Source: Clostridiales bacterium | GTDB lineage: Bacteria; Bacillota; Clostridia; Oscillospirales; Acutalibacteraceae | Reading direction: 5' to 3' | Assembly (NCBI GenBank): GCA_012511005.1 | Contig: JAAZGX010000114.1 | Span: forward strand, 1-25,890 | DNA: 25,890 bases | Shown: one piece after another, positions 15,485 through 22,325 of the stretch | Numbering within the stretch: the stretch's first letter is position 1 | How the letters are laid out: each line of letters starts with the position of its first letter | Position numbers and translations under genes: made by a program | The notes under the pieces: generated by a model | Database searches by the model: none | Seen by the model: only the letters and a program-made list of their open reading frames with translations | What the model was told of the DNA's origin: nothing

Positions 15485-16107
15485 TACGCATAAACCTCCT
15501 CAAGTTTTACTACGGCGTCTTTTGTTAAAATCAAGGTATCGCAATTTAGTATGTCATATACATTTAATGTATTAACAAGTATTGTTTTTGCACCCTCGAT
15601 ATTTCTAACGCTCTTAAATACATTGTCATCTTTATCGGCAAGCACAAGAAGAACCTTTTTCTTAGTATTAAGTGCTTCAAAAACCTTGACCATCTCTTTT
15701 GTTTTAATATTGTCAAGAGAAACATTGTCCACTACTATTAATCCTTCATTTGCGACTTTAGAAGAAAGAGCCGATTTCATAGCAAGCTTTCTAACTTTTT
15801 TGTTTACTGAAAAACCGTATGTGCGCGGCTTGGGTCCAAAAGCTATACCGCCGTGGTACCACTGCGGCGCACGAGTTGAGCCTTGCCTTGCGCGGCCTGT
15901 ACCCTTTTGCCTCCATGGCTTTCTGCCGCCGCCTCTAACCTCTGCGCGAGTAAGTGTTGAGTGCGTGCCTTGGCGTTGATTTGCCAAATAATTAACGACC
16001 ATAAGGTGCATAGCCGATGTGTTTGGCTCAATTCCGAAAACAGCTTCGTTAAGCTCTATTTCAGAAACCTTTTTGCCGCTCATATCAAGTACTGATATAT
16101 TTTTCAT
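15484..16107 (-). CDS. rplD: Large-subunit ribosomal protein uL4
   Basis: The 207-residue protein has the long tunnel-lining loop RQGTHSTLTRAEVRGGGRKP WRQKGTGRARQGSTRAPQWY HGGIAFGPKPR and a C-terminal Rossmann-like part with LIVVDNVSLDNIKTKEMVKV. In gamma-proteobacteria L4 is the S10-operon autoregulator; this need not apply here, though the operon has a long leader. AAGGAGC lies about 9 bases upstream of the ATG. It lies 15 bases after rplC. Confidence 0.98.
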   Translation of the reverse strand: MKNISVLDMSGKKVSEIELNEAVFGIEPNTSAMHLMVVNYLANQRQGTHSTLTRAEVRGGGRKPWRQKGTGRARQGSTRAPQWYHGGIAFGPKPRTYGFSVNKKVRKLAMKSALSSKVANEGLIVVDNVSLDNIKTKEMVKVFEALNTKKKVLLVLADKDDNVFKSVRNIEGAKTILVNTLNVYDILNCDTLILTKDAVVKLEEVYA

Positions 16108-16122
16108 CTGTCATGCTCCTTC

Positions 16123-16761
16123 CTAAACATTTTTAACAGCGTTGGATATAATCACTATACCGCCCCTCGGACCTGGTACAGAGCCTTTAACAGCTAATAA
16201 ATTGTTTTCACTGTCAACCTTTACAACGCTTAAATTTTGAACGGTAACACGCTCGCTGCCAAGATGACCCGCCATTTTCTTACCCTTAAATACCCTGCTG
16301 GGTGAGCTTGCGTTACCTTGTGAGCCGCCTTTTCTGGCAACGGGACCTGTGCCGTGGGTCTTTTTCATAATTGAAAATTTCCATCTTTTAATTACGCCTG
16401 CGGTACCCTTGCCTTTACTCGTTCCCGTAACATCAATGATATCCCCTTCGGCAAAAATATCAGCTCTCAGAATATCGCCTATGTTAAGACTGTCAATATC
16501 AGCTAACTTAAATTCTTTGAGATACTTTTTAAGGGCTATGTCACCGGCTTTTGCAAAGTGACCTTTTAGGGGTTTCGTTACCCGTGAGGGTTTTGTGTCT
16601 CCGTACCCTAATTGAACAGCACTGTATCCGTCAACTTCCGGAGTTTTCTTTTGCACAACTGTGCAAGGACCGGCTTCTATAACGGTAACGGGTACCATAA
16701 TTCCCTTTTCGTCAAAAACTTGGGTCATCCCGATTTTCTTACCGATAAGACCTTTTTTCAT
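16123..16761 (-). CDS. rplC: Large-subunit ribosomal protein uL3
   Basis: The 212-residue protein starts MKKGLIGKKIGMTQVFDEKG and contains KGKGTAGVIKRWKFSIMKKT HGTGPVARKGGSQGNASSPS RVFKGKKMAGHLGSERVTVQ NL, the tryptophan-finger loop that reaches the peptidyl-transferase centre. AGGAGG lies about 6 bases before the ATG. A 137-base spacer with tandem GATTTC units and a hairpin separates it from rpsJ, which is unusual for this operon. Confidence 0.98.
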   Translation of the reverse strand: MKKGLIGKKIGMTQVFDEKGIMVPVTVIEAGPCTVVQKKTPEVDGYSAVQLGYGDTKPSRVTKPLKGHFAKAGDIALKKYLKEFKLADIDSLNIGDILRADIFAEGDIIDVTGTSKGKGTAGVIKRWKFSIMKKTHGTGPVARKGGSQGNASSPSRVFKGKKMAGHLGSERVTVQNLSVVKVDSENNLLAVKGSVPGPRGGIVIISNAVKNV

Positions 16762-16786
16762 TTATATTCCTCCTGTTAGATTATTG

Positions 16787-16803
16787 GTTGACAAAATGCC
16801 AAC
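16787..16803 (-). promoter_or_regulatory. Hairpin just upstream of the rplC ribosome binding site
   Basis: Minus-strand RNA GTTGGC-ATTTT-GTCAAC can form a 6-bp stem (one G-U) about 20 bases before the AGGAGG of rplC. There is no U-tract of terminator type. A role in translation or processing is a guess. Confidence 0.35.
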
Positions 16804-16819
16804 ATTACCTATGGACTCG

Positions 16820-16846
16820 GATTTCGATTTCAGATTTCGGATTTCA
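16820..16846. repeat. Four tandem GATTTC(N) units in the rpsJ-rplC spacer
   Basis: The plus strand carries GATTTC at 16820, 16826, 16833 and 16840, with spacing of 6-7 bases (units GATTTC, GATTTCA, GATTTCG, GATTTCA). On the transcript they read as repeated GAAATC. They lie in the long spacer between rpsJ and rplC and code for nothing evident. Confidence 0.7.
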
Positions 16847-16898
16847 AACTTAGTAACCCGAAACTCATTTCCTCTTGCGTGCATTATTTGCCTAAACA

Positions 16899-17210
16899 TT
16901 AAAGCTTGATTTCAAAGTCAACACCGGCAGGGAGTTCAAGCCCCGTAAGAGCTTCTACCGTCTTGTTAGAGGGTCTGAGAATATCAATAAGCCTTTTGTG
17001 AGTATGCTGCTCAAATTGCTCGCGGGCATCCTTATACTTATGAACAGCACGAAGAACAGTAGTAACCTCTTTCTCTGTCGGGAGCGGAATTGGACCCGCG
17101 ACTTGTGCGCCTGTGCGCTTTGCCGTCTCTACAATCTTTTCCGCCGCCTTGTCCACAAGACTGTGGTCATAGCCCTTAAGCCTAATCCTAATTTTTTCTT
17201 TGATTGCCAT
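16899..17210 (-). CDS. rpsJ: Small-subunit ribosomal protein uS10
   Basis: The 103-residue protein starts MAIKEKIRIRLKGYDHSLVD and has AGPIPLPTEKEVTTVLRAVH and the conserved FEQHTHKRLIDILRPSNKTV. S10 is in the 30S head and doubles as NusE in transcription antitermination. GGAGGCG lies about 7 bases before the ATG. It is the first gene of the super-operon and is preceded by a leader of roughly 280 bases and a promoter that diverges from the lipoprotein gene. Confidence 0.98.
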   Translation of the reverse strand: MAIKEKIRIRLKGYDHSLVDKAAEKIVETAKRTGAQVAGPIPLPTEKEVTTVLRAVHKYKDAREQFEQHTHKRLIDILRPSNKTVEALTGLELPAGVDFEIKL

Positions 17211-17493
17211 TTAGAACGCCTCCTAAAATTATTGGCGACCAGCGTAAATTTATAACACTCATCCGGGCATATCGCCCTTTGCGTTTTAAAAACCGGAATA
17301 ATGTTCCGGGATATTTTACGCCCAGCCCAAACCTTACCGCATATTATACGGTACAAGAAAGAGCATTATTCGTTCGCCCGGTTTAAAATCGGACATACTC
17401 CGCCGAAATTCCCTCCCTAACCTTTAAGGTTGGTAGCCACCTTCGGCATCATCGCATATCTGCGCATAAAATAACAAATAGCTTTTCACGCGC
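17211..17493 (-). promoter_or_regulatory. Long structured 5' leader of the S10 operon with possible attenuator
   Basis: The predicted start near 17493 leaves about 280 untranslated bases before rpsJ. Visible structure on the minus strand, in order: GCCGAA...TTCGGC enclosing about 34 bases (17402-17447) with an inner AACC-TTAAA-GGTT hairpin; CCGGAA-CATTA-TTCCGG (17293-17309) followed at once by TTTTT, a modest intrinsic terminator; and GGGC-GATAT-GCCC (17265-17277). A hairpin plus U-run in the leader suggests transcription attenuation, possibly by a ribosomal protein. I do not recognise it as a named leader class. A 20-codon ORF (17334-17396) lies inside but has a poorly spaced site. A TATAAT at 17343-17348 lacks a -35 partner. 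Confidence 0.5.
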
Positions 17494-17499
17494 CTAAGC

Positions 17500-17528
17500 A
17501 TATTAACACAATGAAAAGAATAATGCAA
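17500..17528 (-). promoter_or_regulatory. Promoter of the S10-spc-alpha operon
   Basis: On the minus strand TTGCAT (17523-17528), a 17-base spacer and TGT-TAATAT (-10 at 17500-17505) form a sigma-A type promoter with an extended -10. It faces away from the lipoprotein promoter; the two -35 boxes are about 30 bases apart. Confidence 0.55.
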
Positions 17529-17558
17529 GTCTTTTTTTATCTTTTTAAACTTTTTTCC

Positions 17559-17587
17559 TTGAAATCAAGTATATATGCTGTTATAAT
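17559..17587 (+). promoter_or_regulatory. Promoter of the lipoprotein-SDR operon
   Basis: TTGAAA (17559-17564), a 17-base spacer and a perfect TATAAT (17582-17587). A start near 17594 gives a leader of about 37 bases to the lipoprotein ATG. Confidence 0.8.
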
Positions 17588-17630
17588 CATTTCACAGACA
17601 CTTTTTTGGCAAAACGAAAGGATTTTTAAT

Positions 17631-18413
17631 ATGAAAAAAGCACAACTAATTTTAGTTTCCTCTATACTTATTATAATAGCCGTTATTTTTTGCGGCTGTA
17701 ATATCTCATTTGTACCTGACGAGAGTGATGTAGCAAGTACAGACGGATTATTAACTACTACACAATCCCAATCCGGCACAACCGGCGGTGCTATTAACCC
17801 GCCCTCTGCCACAGGTGACTCTATATTTGAGATAGAAACAAATAAATCGAGCGGAATAAATAAAGGCCGTGTCACAGGAGCCGAGAATAAAACGGCACAG
17901 GACGAAGAAAACATCCTTAATTCTGATAAATATATTGTAAAAGGCAGGATTGACGCGGACGGTGTTATTACTCCTTATAATATCGCCCGTGACGGCAAAA
18001 ATATGGCTCTTTTTACTGAAATAAATAACTCACAGCTTGGACTTATCTCAAAAGACTCTGCAATGTATATTATTAACCCAACGAAAAAGAAATACAGTAA
18101 TGTACCGGCGGCTTTGCAGGAATATTTAAAAACAGAGTTTGAAAAATCCTCAAAAAAAGAGAACAGAACCCTTGTTTCCGAAGGTGATGAAACCGTTGAC
18201 GGCACAAAACTGCAATACAAGAAATATAGTGACAATTCTGTTGACTACACATATAAAGGTGTTTTAGTAAAGCAAGTCAGCTACGAAAACGGCAAAAAGG
18301 TAACTCTATATGTTGATAGTGTTACGGACAAAGTCTCTAATTCTAATTTCACTCCCCCCCTAAATTATAGATTAGTCGCGATAACTGATTTTATGTCGGA
18401 GTTTAATAAATGA
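17631..18413 (+). CDS. Predicted membrane-anchored lipoprotein, possibly LolA/LppX-like
   Basis: From ATG 17631 (AAAGGA 8 bases upstream, leader about 37 bases) the product is 260 residues. It has a lipoprotein signal: MKK, hydrophobic AQLILVSSILIIIAVIF, then CGC-N with Cys23 the likely lipidated residue. A Ser/Thr/Gly-rich linker covers about residues 30-75. The rest, from about residue 95, is rich in short beta strands (DKYIVKGRIDADGVITPYNI, MYIINPTKKKYSNVP, YTYKGVLVKQVSYENGKKV), recalling the half-barrel of LolA/LppX-like or DUF4412-type proteins; this is impression only. An in-frame start at 17511 lies upstream of the promoter and is rejected. The stop overlaps the SDR start by 4 bases (ATGA). 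Function unknown. Confidence 0.8.
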   Translation: MKKAQLILVSSILIIIAVIFCGCNISFVPDESDVASTDGLLTTTQSQSGTTGGAINPPSATGDSIFEIETNKSSGINKGRVTGAENKTAQDEENILNSDKYIVKGRIDADGVITPYNIARDGKNMALFTEINNSQLGLISKDSAMYIINPTKKKYSNVPAALQEYLKTEFEKSSKKENRTLVSEGDETVDGTKLQYKKYSDNSVDYTYKGVLVKQVSYENGKKVTLYVDSVTDKVSNSNFTPPLNYRLVAITDFMSEFNK

Positions 18414-19144
18414 GCAATACGGTTTTAGTTACGGGGGCGTCAAGGGGAATAGGAAGGCAAATTGCCTTAACTCTTGCTGAAAACGACTATAACATCGCTG
18501 TAAACTATAATAAAAGTGAAAAAGAAGCAATCGCCCTAAAAAAAGAACTTATAGCTTTAGGCGCAGATGCCGATTGTTTTAAGGCTGATGTTTCAGAGTT
18601 TTATGAAGTAGACAATATGCACAATAATATAAAAAAGCGATTTGGCACAATATCGGCTCTTATTAATAACGCCGGAATATCGCAATCTGTGCTTTTTACG
18701 GATATTACGGATGATATGTGGGATAAAATGCTCGGCGTAAACCTAAAAGGTGTTTTTAACTGTACGAAAGCGTTTCTGCCCGATATGATAAAAGCAAAAA
18801 AGGGTAAAATAATAAATATCTCCTCCATATGGGGACAAACGGGCGCGGCTATGGAGGTTCATTACAGCGCGGCAAAAGCGGGAGTAATAGGGCTTACAAA
18901 GGCACTCGCAAAAGAAACGGCGCCATCCGGTATTACCATAAACTGCATTTGCCCCGGAGTGATTGAAACGGAAATGCTCGGCTCCTTAAATAAATATGAA
19001 TTTGCAAACCTTTGCGGCGAAATCCCTTTAGGTAAAGCGGGCGCCGCTAAAGACATAGCTGGCGCCGCACTTTACTTATTATCAGACGCGGCAGACTATA
19101 TAACGGGACAAATTATATCTGTAAACGGCGGATTGCTAATTTGA
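18410..19144 (+). CDS. Short-chain dehydrogenase/reductase, FabG-like (3-oxoacyl-ACP reductase family)
   Basis: The 244-residue classical SDR probably uses NADP(H). Visible are the cofactor loop TGASRGIG (8-15), ADVS (Asp60), NNAG (86-89), Asn111 and the catalytic Ser139, Tyr152 and Lys156 (HYSAAKAG), then CPGVIETEM and the C-terminal ITGQIISVNGG. Best family match is FabG of fatty-acid synthesis, but it sits beside a lipoprotein gene and not in a fab cluster, so the substrate may differ. Its ATG overlaps the lipoprotein stop (ATGA), so both are made from one mRNA. The stop codon is just before the tRNA promoter. Confidence 0.9.
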   Translation: MSNTVLVTGASRGIGRQIALTLAENDYNIAVNYNKSEKEAIALKKELIALGADADCFKADVSEFYEVDNMHNNIKKRFGTISALINNAGISQSVLFTDITDDMWDKMLGVNLKGVFNCTKAFLPDMIKAKKGKIINISSIWGQTGAAMEVHYSAAKAGVIGLTKALAKETAPSGITINCICPGVIETEMLGSLNKYEFANLCGEIPLGKAGAAKDIAGAALYLLSDAADYITGQIISVNGGLLI

Positions 19145-19146
19145 TA

Positions 19147-19176
19147 TTGACAAACGGCACCCTTTTGGTATATTAT
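19147..19176 (+). promoter_or_regulatory. Promoter of tRNA-Leu
   Basis: A consensus TTGACA (19147-19152) and TATTAT (19171-19176) with an 18-base spacer lie 22 bases before the tRNA. The -35 box begins three bases after the SDR stop codon. Confidence 0.75.
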
Positions 19177-19198
19177 CATAAGGCAAAATTAAAACTGC

Positions 19199-19285
19199 GC
19201 CGGTGTGGCGGAACAGGCAGACGCAAGGGACTTAAAATCCCTCGCTGGCAACAGCGTACCGGTTCAAGTCCGGTCACCGGCACCA
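19199..19285 (+). tRNA. tRNA-Leu, anticodon UAA
   Basis: This is an 87-base class II tRNA with encoded CCA. The acceptor stem is GCCGGTG/CACCGGC with discriminator A. The anticodon arm is AGGGA-CTTAAAA-TCCCT, giving TAA, which decodes UUA/UUG. The long variable arm is CGCTGGCAACAGCG. The T arm is ACCGG-TTCAAGT-CCGGT. The long variable arm and the A73 discriminator fit leucine. Confidence 0.97.
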
Positions 19286-19304
19286 AACGCGAAACCTGTT
19301 GAAG

Positions 19305-19340
19305 AAAACCAAAGTCTTGCTCTGCAAGACTTTGGTTTTT
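19305..19340. terminator. Bidirectional intrinsic terminator between tRNA-Leu and gatB
   Basis: A 14-bp perfect stem AACCAAAGTCTTGC / GCAAGACTTTGGTT (19307-19320, 19324-19337) with loop TCT ends in TTTTTA on the plus strand. On the minus strand it is followed by TTTTCTT. It ends the tRNA transcript and probably also the converging gat operon. Confidence 0.92.
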
Positions 19341-19473
19341 ATTATAATAAGCTTACAAATAATGAATAGATTTGTGTGCAAGGGCGTTTATGAAGATTGT
19401 TTCGGGCGAAGGAGGTAGTTCCCGTGAAGGATTGCCGTCAACGCAAGAAAACAACTTGAATATAAATATACTT
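19341..19473. other. Non-coding spacer between convergent tRNA-Leu and gatB
   Basis: No recognisable gene. On the plus strand a GGAGG (19411-19415 region) is followed by an 11-codon GTG frame, and a 38-codon ATG frame (19390-19506) runs into the end of gatB on the opposite strand. Neither has a promoter, and both lie beyond the tRNA terminator, so I do not call them genes. Short complementary GGG/CCC patches could fold locally. Confidence 0.5.
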
Positions 19474-20916
19474 TCACATGTCATCCTTTTTTATAGCGTC
19501 CGCTAATAGACTGTTGACGATTTTGGGGTCTGCTTTACCCGCAAGCTTTTTCATAACTTGACCAACGAGGAAGTTAAACAGCTTATCATTTCCTGCTTTA
19601 TATTGCTCTACTGAATTTGATTGTTCTTTAAGAACTAACTGGATAGTATCTTCAATAAGCCTTGTGTCGCTAACCATACCAAGCTTATTTTCTTTCACAT
19701 ACAAAACAGGGTCAATATCGTCCTCCCAAATCAATAAAAGCAGTTTCTTTGCTATGTTGCGGTTTATCGTCTTATTATCAACCAACTCCATAATTTCGGC
19801 GAACTTTCGGCAATCAATCTTCACATCATCTTCACCCTTATTATCACCCTTTGCTATGCTGAGTAACTCAACGATAATCCAATTGACAACTTCCTTGGGG
19901 TTATCGAAGTACTTCATAGTACCGTCAAAAATGTCGGAAAGATTTTTACTTCCTGTGATAATTTTACTGTCATACTCAGACAATCCTAATTCTTGTGTCA
20001 AGCGAGCATACTTATCATATGATGTTTCCGGCAAGCTATTGCGAACATCGTTAATCCAATCGTCACCAATCTCTATAGGCATAATCTCAGGGTCCGGAAA
20101 ATATCGATAATCTGCCGCCGCCTCTTTTTCACGCATGGAGAATGTCTCCCCAATATTATCATCCCATCTGCGCGTTTCCTGCACCAAAACCTCACTTCCC
20201 GTTTCGAGGGCGTTTATATGGCGCTGGGATTCAAAGGTAATCGCAGCGGCAATCGCTTTCAGTGAGTTCATATTTTTTATTTCAGTACGAGTTCCAAGCG
20301 CCGTACTTCCCACTTTACGCACAGAAATGTTGACATCACAACGCATAGAGCCTTCTTGCATTTTGCAATCCGATACCCCCGCAAAGCTTAACAGCAGCCG
20401 CAATTTTTCCAAATAAGCAACAACTTCCTCTGCTGTCCGAAAGTCGGGATTGCTTACGATTTCCACGAGCGGAACGGATGTCCGATTAAAATCAATAAGA
20501 GACGCGCCAATTCTATTATCGTGTACTAATTTTCCGGCATCCTCTTCAATGTGTATTTGCTTTAATGTGATTTTGCGCTTGCCTTCTGAAGTTTCAATCT
20601 CAATCCACCCATTTTTGCAAATGGGAGCGAACCACTGGGTAATTTGATACCCTGTGGGTAAATCGGGATAAAAATAATTCTTTTTATCAAAGGTCATACA
20701 AGGCGTTATCTCGCTGTTCGTAACAAGAGAAGCGGCAATACCCAACTCAACCGCCTTTTTATTTATAACGGCGGGCATACCCGGCATGCCCATACAGGCA
20801 GGGCAAATATTTTCGTTTGCCTCGGCTCCGAATTTTGCACAGCAGGCACAGAATAGTTTTGTTTCTGTCGACAATTCGACATGAACCTCTAACCCCATGA
20901 CAGTTTCATAATTCAT
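19474..20916 (-). CDS. gatB: Asp-tRNA(Asn)/Glu-tRNA(Gln) amidotransferase subunit B
   Basis: GatB binds the misacylated tRNA, phosphorylates the Asp or Glu side chain and amidates it. The 480-residue product looks complete. The cradle domain begins YETVMGLEVHVELSTETKLF and has the cysteine pairs FCACC and CPAC of the zinc site. Kinase-site segments are HIEEDAGKLVHD, DFNRTSVPLVEIVSNPD, CKMQEGSMRCDVNISVR and EIKNMNSLK. DYRYFPDPEIMP follows, and the C-terminal helical plus YqeY-like tail ends FLVGQVMKKLAGKADPKIVN. A GGGAGGTG site inside the preceding gene drives the ATG, and the two genes overlap by 11 bases. It appears active although its partner GatA homologue lacks catalytic residues. Confidence 0.97.
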   Translation of the reverse strand: MNYETVMGLEVHVELSTETKLFCACCAKFGAEANENICPACMGMPGMPAVINKKAVELGIAASLVTNSEITPCMTFDKKNYFYPDLPTGYQITQWFAPICKNGWIEIETSEGKRKITLKQIHIEEDAGKLVHDNRIGASLIDFNRTSVPLVEIVSNPDFRTAEEVVAYLEKLRLLLSFAGVSDCKMQEGSMRCDVNISVRKVGSTALGTRTEIKNMNSLKAIAAAITFESQRHINALETGSEVLVQETRRWDDNIGETFSMREKEAAADYRYFPDPEIMPIEIGDDWINDVRNSLPETSYDKYARLTQELGLSEYDSKIITGSKNLSDIFDGTMKYFDNPKEVVNWIIVELLSIAKGDNKGEDDVKIDCRKFAEIMELVDNKTINRNIAKKLLLLIWEDDIDPVLYVKENKLGMVSDTRLIEDTIQLVLKEQSNSVEQYKAGNDKLFNFLVGQVMKKLAGKADPKIVNSLLADAIKKDDM

Positions 20917-22021
20917 GCCGGCACACCTCCCAAGCTGTTAATAATAAGTCCTCTCTTTTTACATTGCCAACGAGCTGAATATTATGACCATTATGCTTAA
21001 AAGTCACAGAAGGCAGACCAGCTAAGGCAGACAGGGCGTACAGCGAAAGATTTTCATACGGGTCATTACCTATGCTGCATGGCAACGCAATAACATCATA
21101 ATTATCGAACCGGAGAGAGTTTTTAATTAAGCGTCGGACTTTCATAGCTTTTTCGTAATAAGGGACATAATTCTCTTGTGACAGAACCATAGCTCCCATC
21201 AAAGCGGTCAGTTTCACATCTGTCCCAAAACCTTCTGAACGAGTGTTTATATATAATTCGTTAACTCCTCTATATGCGGGAGTGCGATATCCAAATTTAA
21301 CGCCATCGTAACGGCTAATATTGTTACTGATTTCCGCGCAGCTCAGAATATACACAACTTGCTTATACACATCAAAGTTTTCAAGCTCCATATCAACTGT
21401 CTGAAAACATTCACCCAAAGTCTTTGTCACATTTTCATCGAACAACTCATCTTTTTGAGTAACAGCTTTTGGTATTCCAATTCTTATTCTCTTATCTGAT
21501 ATTTCATACTTATATGTCTTTTCCGGATACATAGCTCCGTCGCGAAAGTCATTCCCCGCGATTTTACTAAGAACATTAAATCCGTCTGAAATATTTTTAC
21601 AAACAACGCCAATTCGGTCCATTGAGGAGGCAAGCGGTATTATGCCAAAACGAGATACCGTACCATATGTCGGGTGAATATAACAGCAACTGTTTTCTGC
21701 TGCTTGTTTCCTGTATTGACCGAAAATATCGTTACACAAAGCATAATCAACTACGCCATCCGAAACGACTTTTACTGCGCCTAAAACCTCTGTTTGACCG
21801 TTTAACAAGGACGGTATACCAAACTCATTCATACTTGTTTTCCCCGCTACCGTAAATTGCGCGTTTATAAGCCGCTCTGCAACTGCGGCATTAAAGGGAG
21901 AAACAAACCCCTCAAGTATTTTAGAGTTGGCGGTAACTTGTTTGCCCTTTTGCATAATGCTATCTTCTAAAGCAACAGCATTATGCCCTCGAACACCATA
22001 GTCTTCTATAAAATAACTCAC
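20906..22021 (-). CDS. gatA: GatA homologue lacking the amidase catalytic triad (pseudo-amidase)
   Basis: GatA normally is about 480 residues and releases ammonia from glutamine with a Lys-cisSer-Ser triad. Here the frame has 371 residues from GTG 22021 (AAAGGA 8 bases upstream; the ATG at 22030 abuts the site). About 60 N-terminal residues are missing. The family's A-I-K-D-N-I is ALEDSI (Glu19 in place of the catalytic Lys). The GGSSGGSA loop with the cis-Ser is absent: NEF is followed by GIPSLLNGQTEVLGAVKVV. DTGGSIRQP is DIFGQYRKQ (Gln102 in place of the nucleophile Ser). The scaffold is clear: KILEGFVSPFNAAVAERL, GKTSMNEF, HPTYGTVSRFGIIPLASSMD RIG, ISRYDGVKFGYRT, YYEKAMKVRRLI, ALAGLP. The frame is open throughout and sits in operon order between gatC and gatB, so I call it a conserved pseudo-enzyme, not a pseudogene; the latter remains possible. 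Confidence 0.9.
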   Translation of the reverse strand: MSYFIEDYGVRGHNAVALEDSIMQKGKQVTANSKILEGFVSPFNAAVAERLINAQFTVAGKTSMNEFGIPSLLNGQTEVLGAVKVVSDGVVDYALCNDIFGQYRKQAAENSCCYIHPTYGTVSRFGIIPLASSMDRIGVVCKNISDGFNVLSKIAGNDFRDGAMYPEKTYKYEISDKRIRIGIPKAVTQKDELFDENVTKTLGECFQTVDMELENFDVYKQVVYILSCAEISNNISRYDGVKFGYRTPAYRGVNELYINTRSEGFGTDVKLTALMGAMVLSQENYVPYYEKAMKVRRLIKNSLRFDNYDVIALPCSIGNDPYENLSLYALSALAGLPSVTFKHNGHNIQLVGNVKREDLLLTAWEVCRHEL

Positions 22022-22041
22022 CGTACTCATCCTTTCAATTA

Positions 22042-22314
22042 TTACTCCAAGGTTTTTGGCGCTTGAAAATAACCGTCATACTGTTCCGGTGCGTTTGATA
22101 GCAGGGTTTCTTTCGGTATCTCTTTTATCGCCGCATCATCTCTAAACACATTTTTTATATCCAAAACCGTAAACAGCACATCTACATCATTCGTATTTAT
22201 GCTTTCTAAGGCGGCAAAACTGTTGACTAATCTATCCGCCTGTGCAGATATTTCTGAGCGTTCAGGCTCTGATAGCGACATCTTTGTCATGCTTTCATAA
22301 ATGTCAATATCCAT
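22042..22314 (-). CDS. gatC: Asp-tRNA(Asn)/Glu-tRNA(Gln) amidotransferase subunit C
   Basis: The 90-residue small subunit wraps around the GatA-GatB interface and stabilises GatA. An N-terminal helical part (MTKMSLSEPERSEISAQADR) is followed by INTNDVDVLF and the C-terminal signature NVFRDDA...LLSNAPEQYDGYFQAPKTLE, matching the family F.R.D...L.NAPE...G.F.VP..LE. AGGAGA lies about 8 bases before the ATG. It lies 11 bases after aspS and 20 before the gatA start. Confidence 0.9.
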   Translation of the reverse strand: MDIDIYESMTKMSLSEPERSEISAQADRLVNSFAALESINTNDVDVLFTVLDIKNVFRDDAAIKEIPKETLLSNAPEQYDGYFQAPKTLE

Positions 22315-22325
22315 AAAGAATTCTC

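Noticed and set aside
17343..17348. TATAAT as a second rpsJ promoter
   Set aside because: No acceptable -35 at 16-18 bases and no extended -10.
17334..17396. 20-codon ORF in the S10 leader as a leader peptide
   Set aside because: The purine-rich sites are too close (GGCGGAG) or too far (GGGAGGGA, 13 bases) and the residues show no regulatory run.
17511..17630. Upstream in-frame extension of the lipoprotein gene
   Set aside because: It overlaps and precedes the predicted promoter and would bury the signal peptide; ATG 17631 has a proper site.
20906..22021. Calling the GatA homologue a pseudogene
   Set aside because: The frame is uninterrupted, has a start with a good site, overlaps gatB in normal operon style, and keeps scaffold motifs. 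Decay is still possible, but disruption is not seen.
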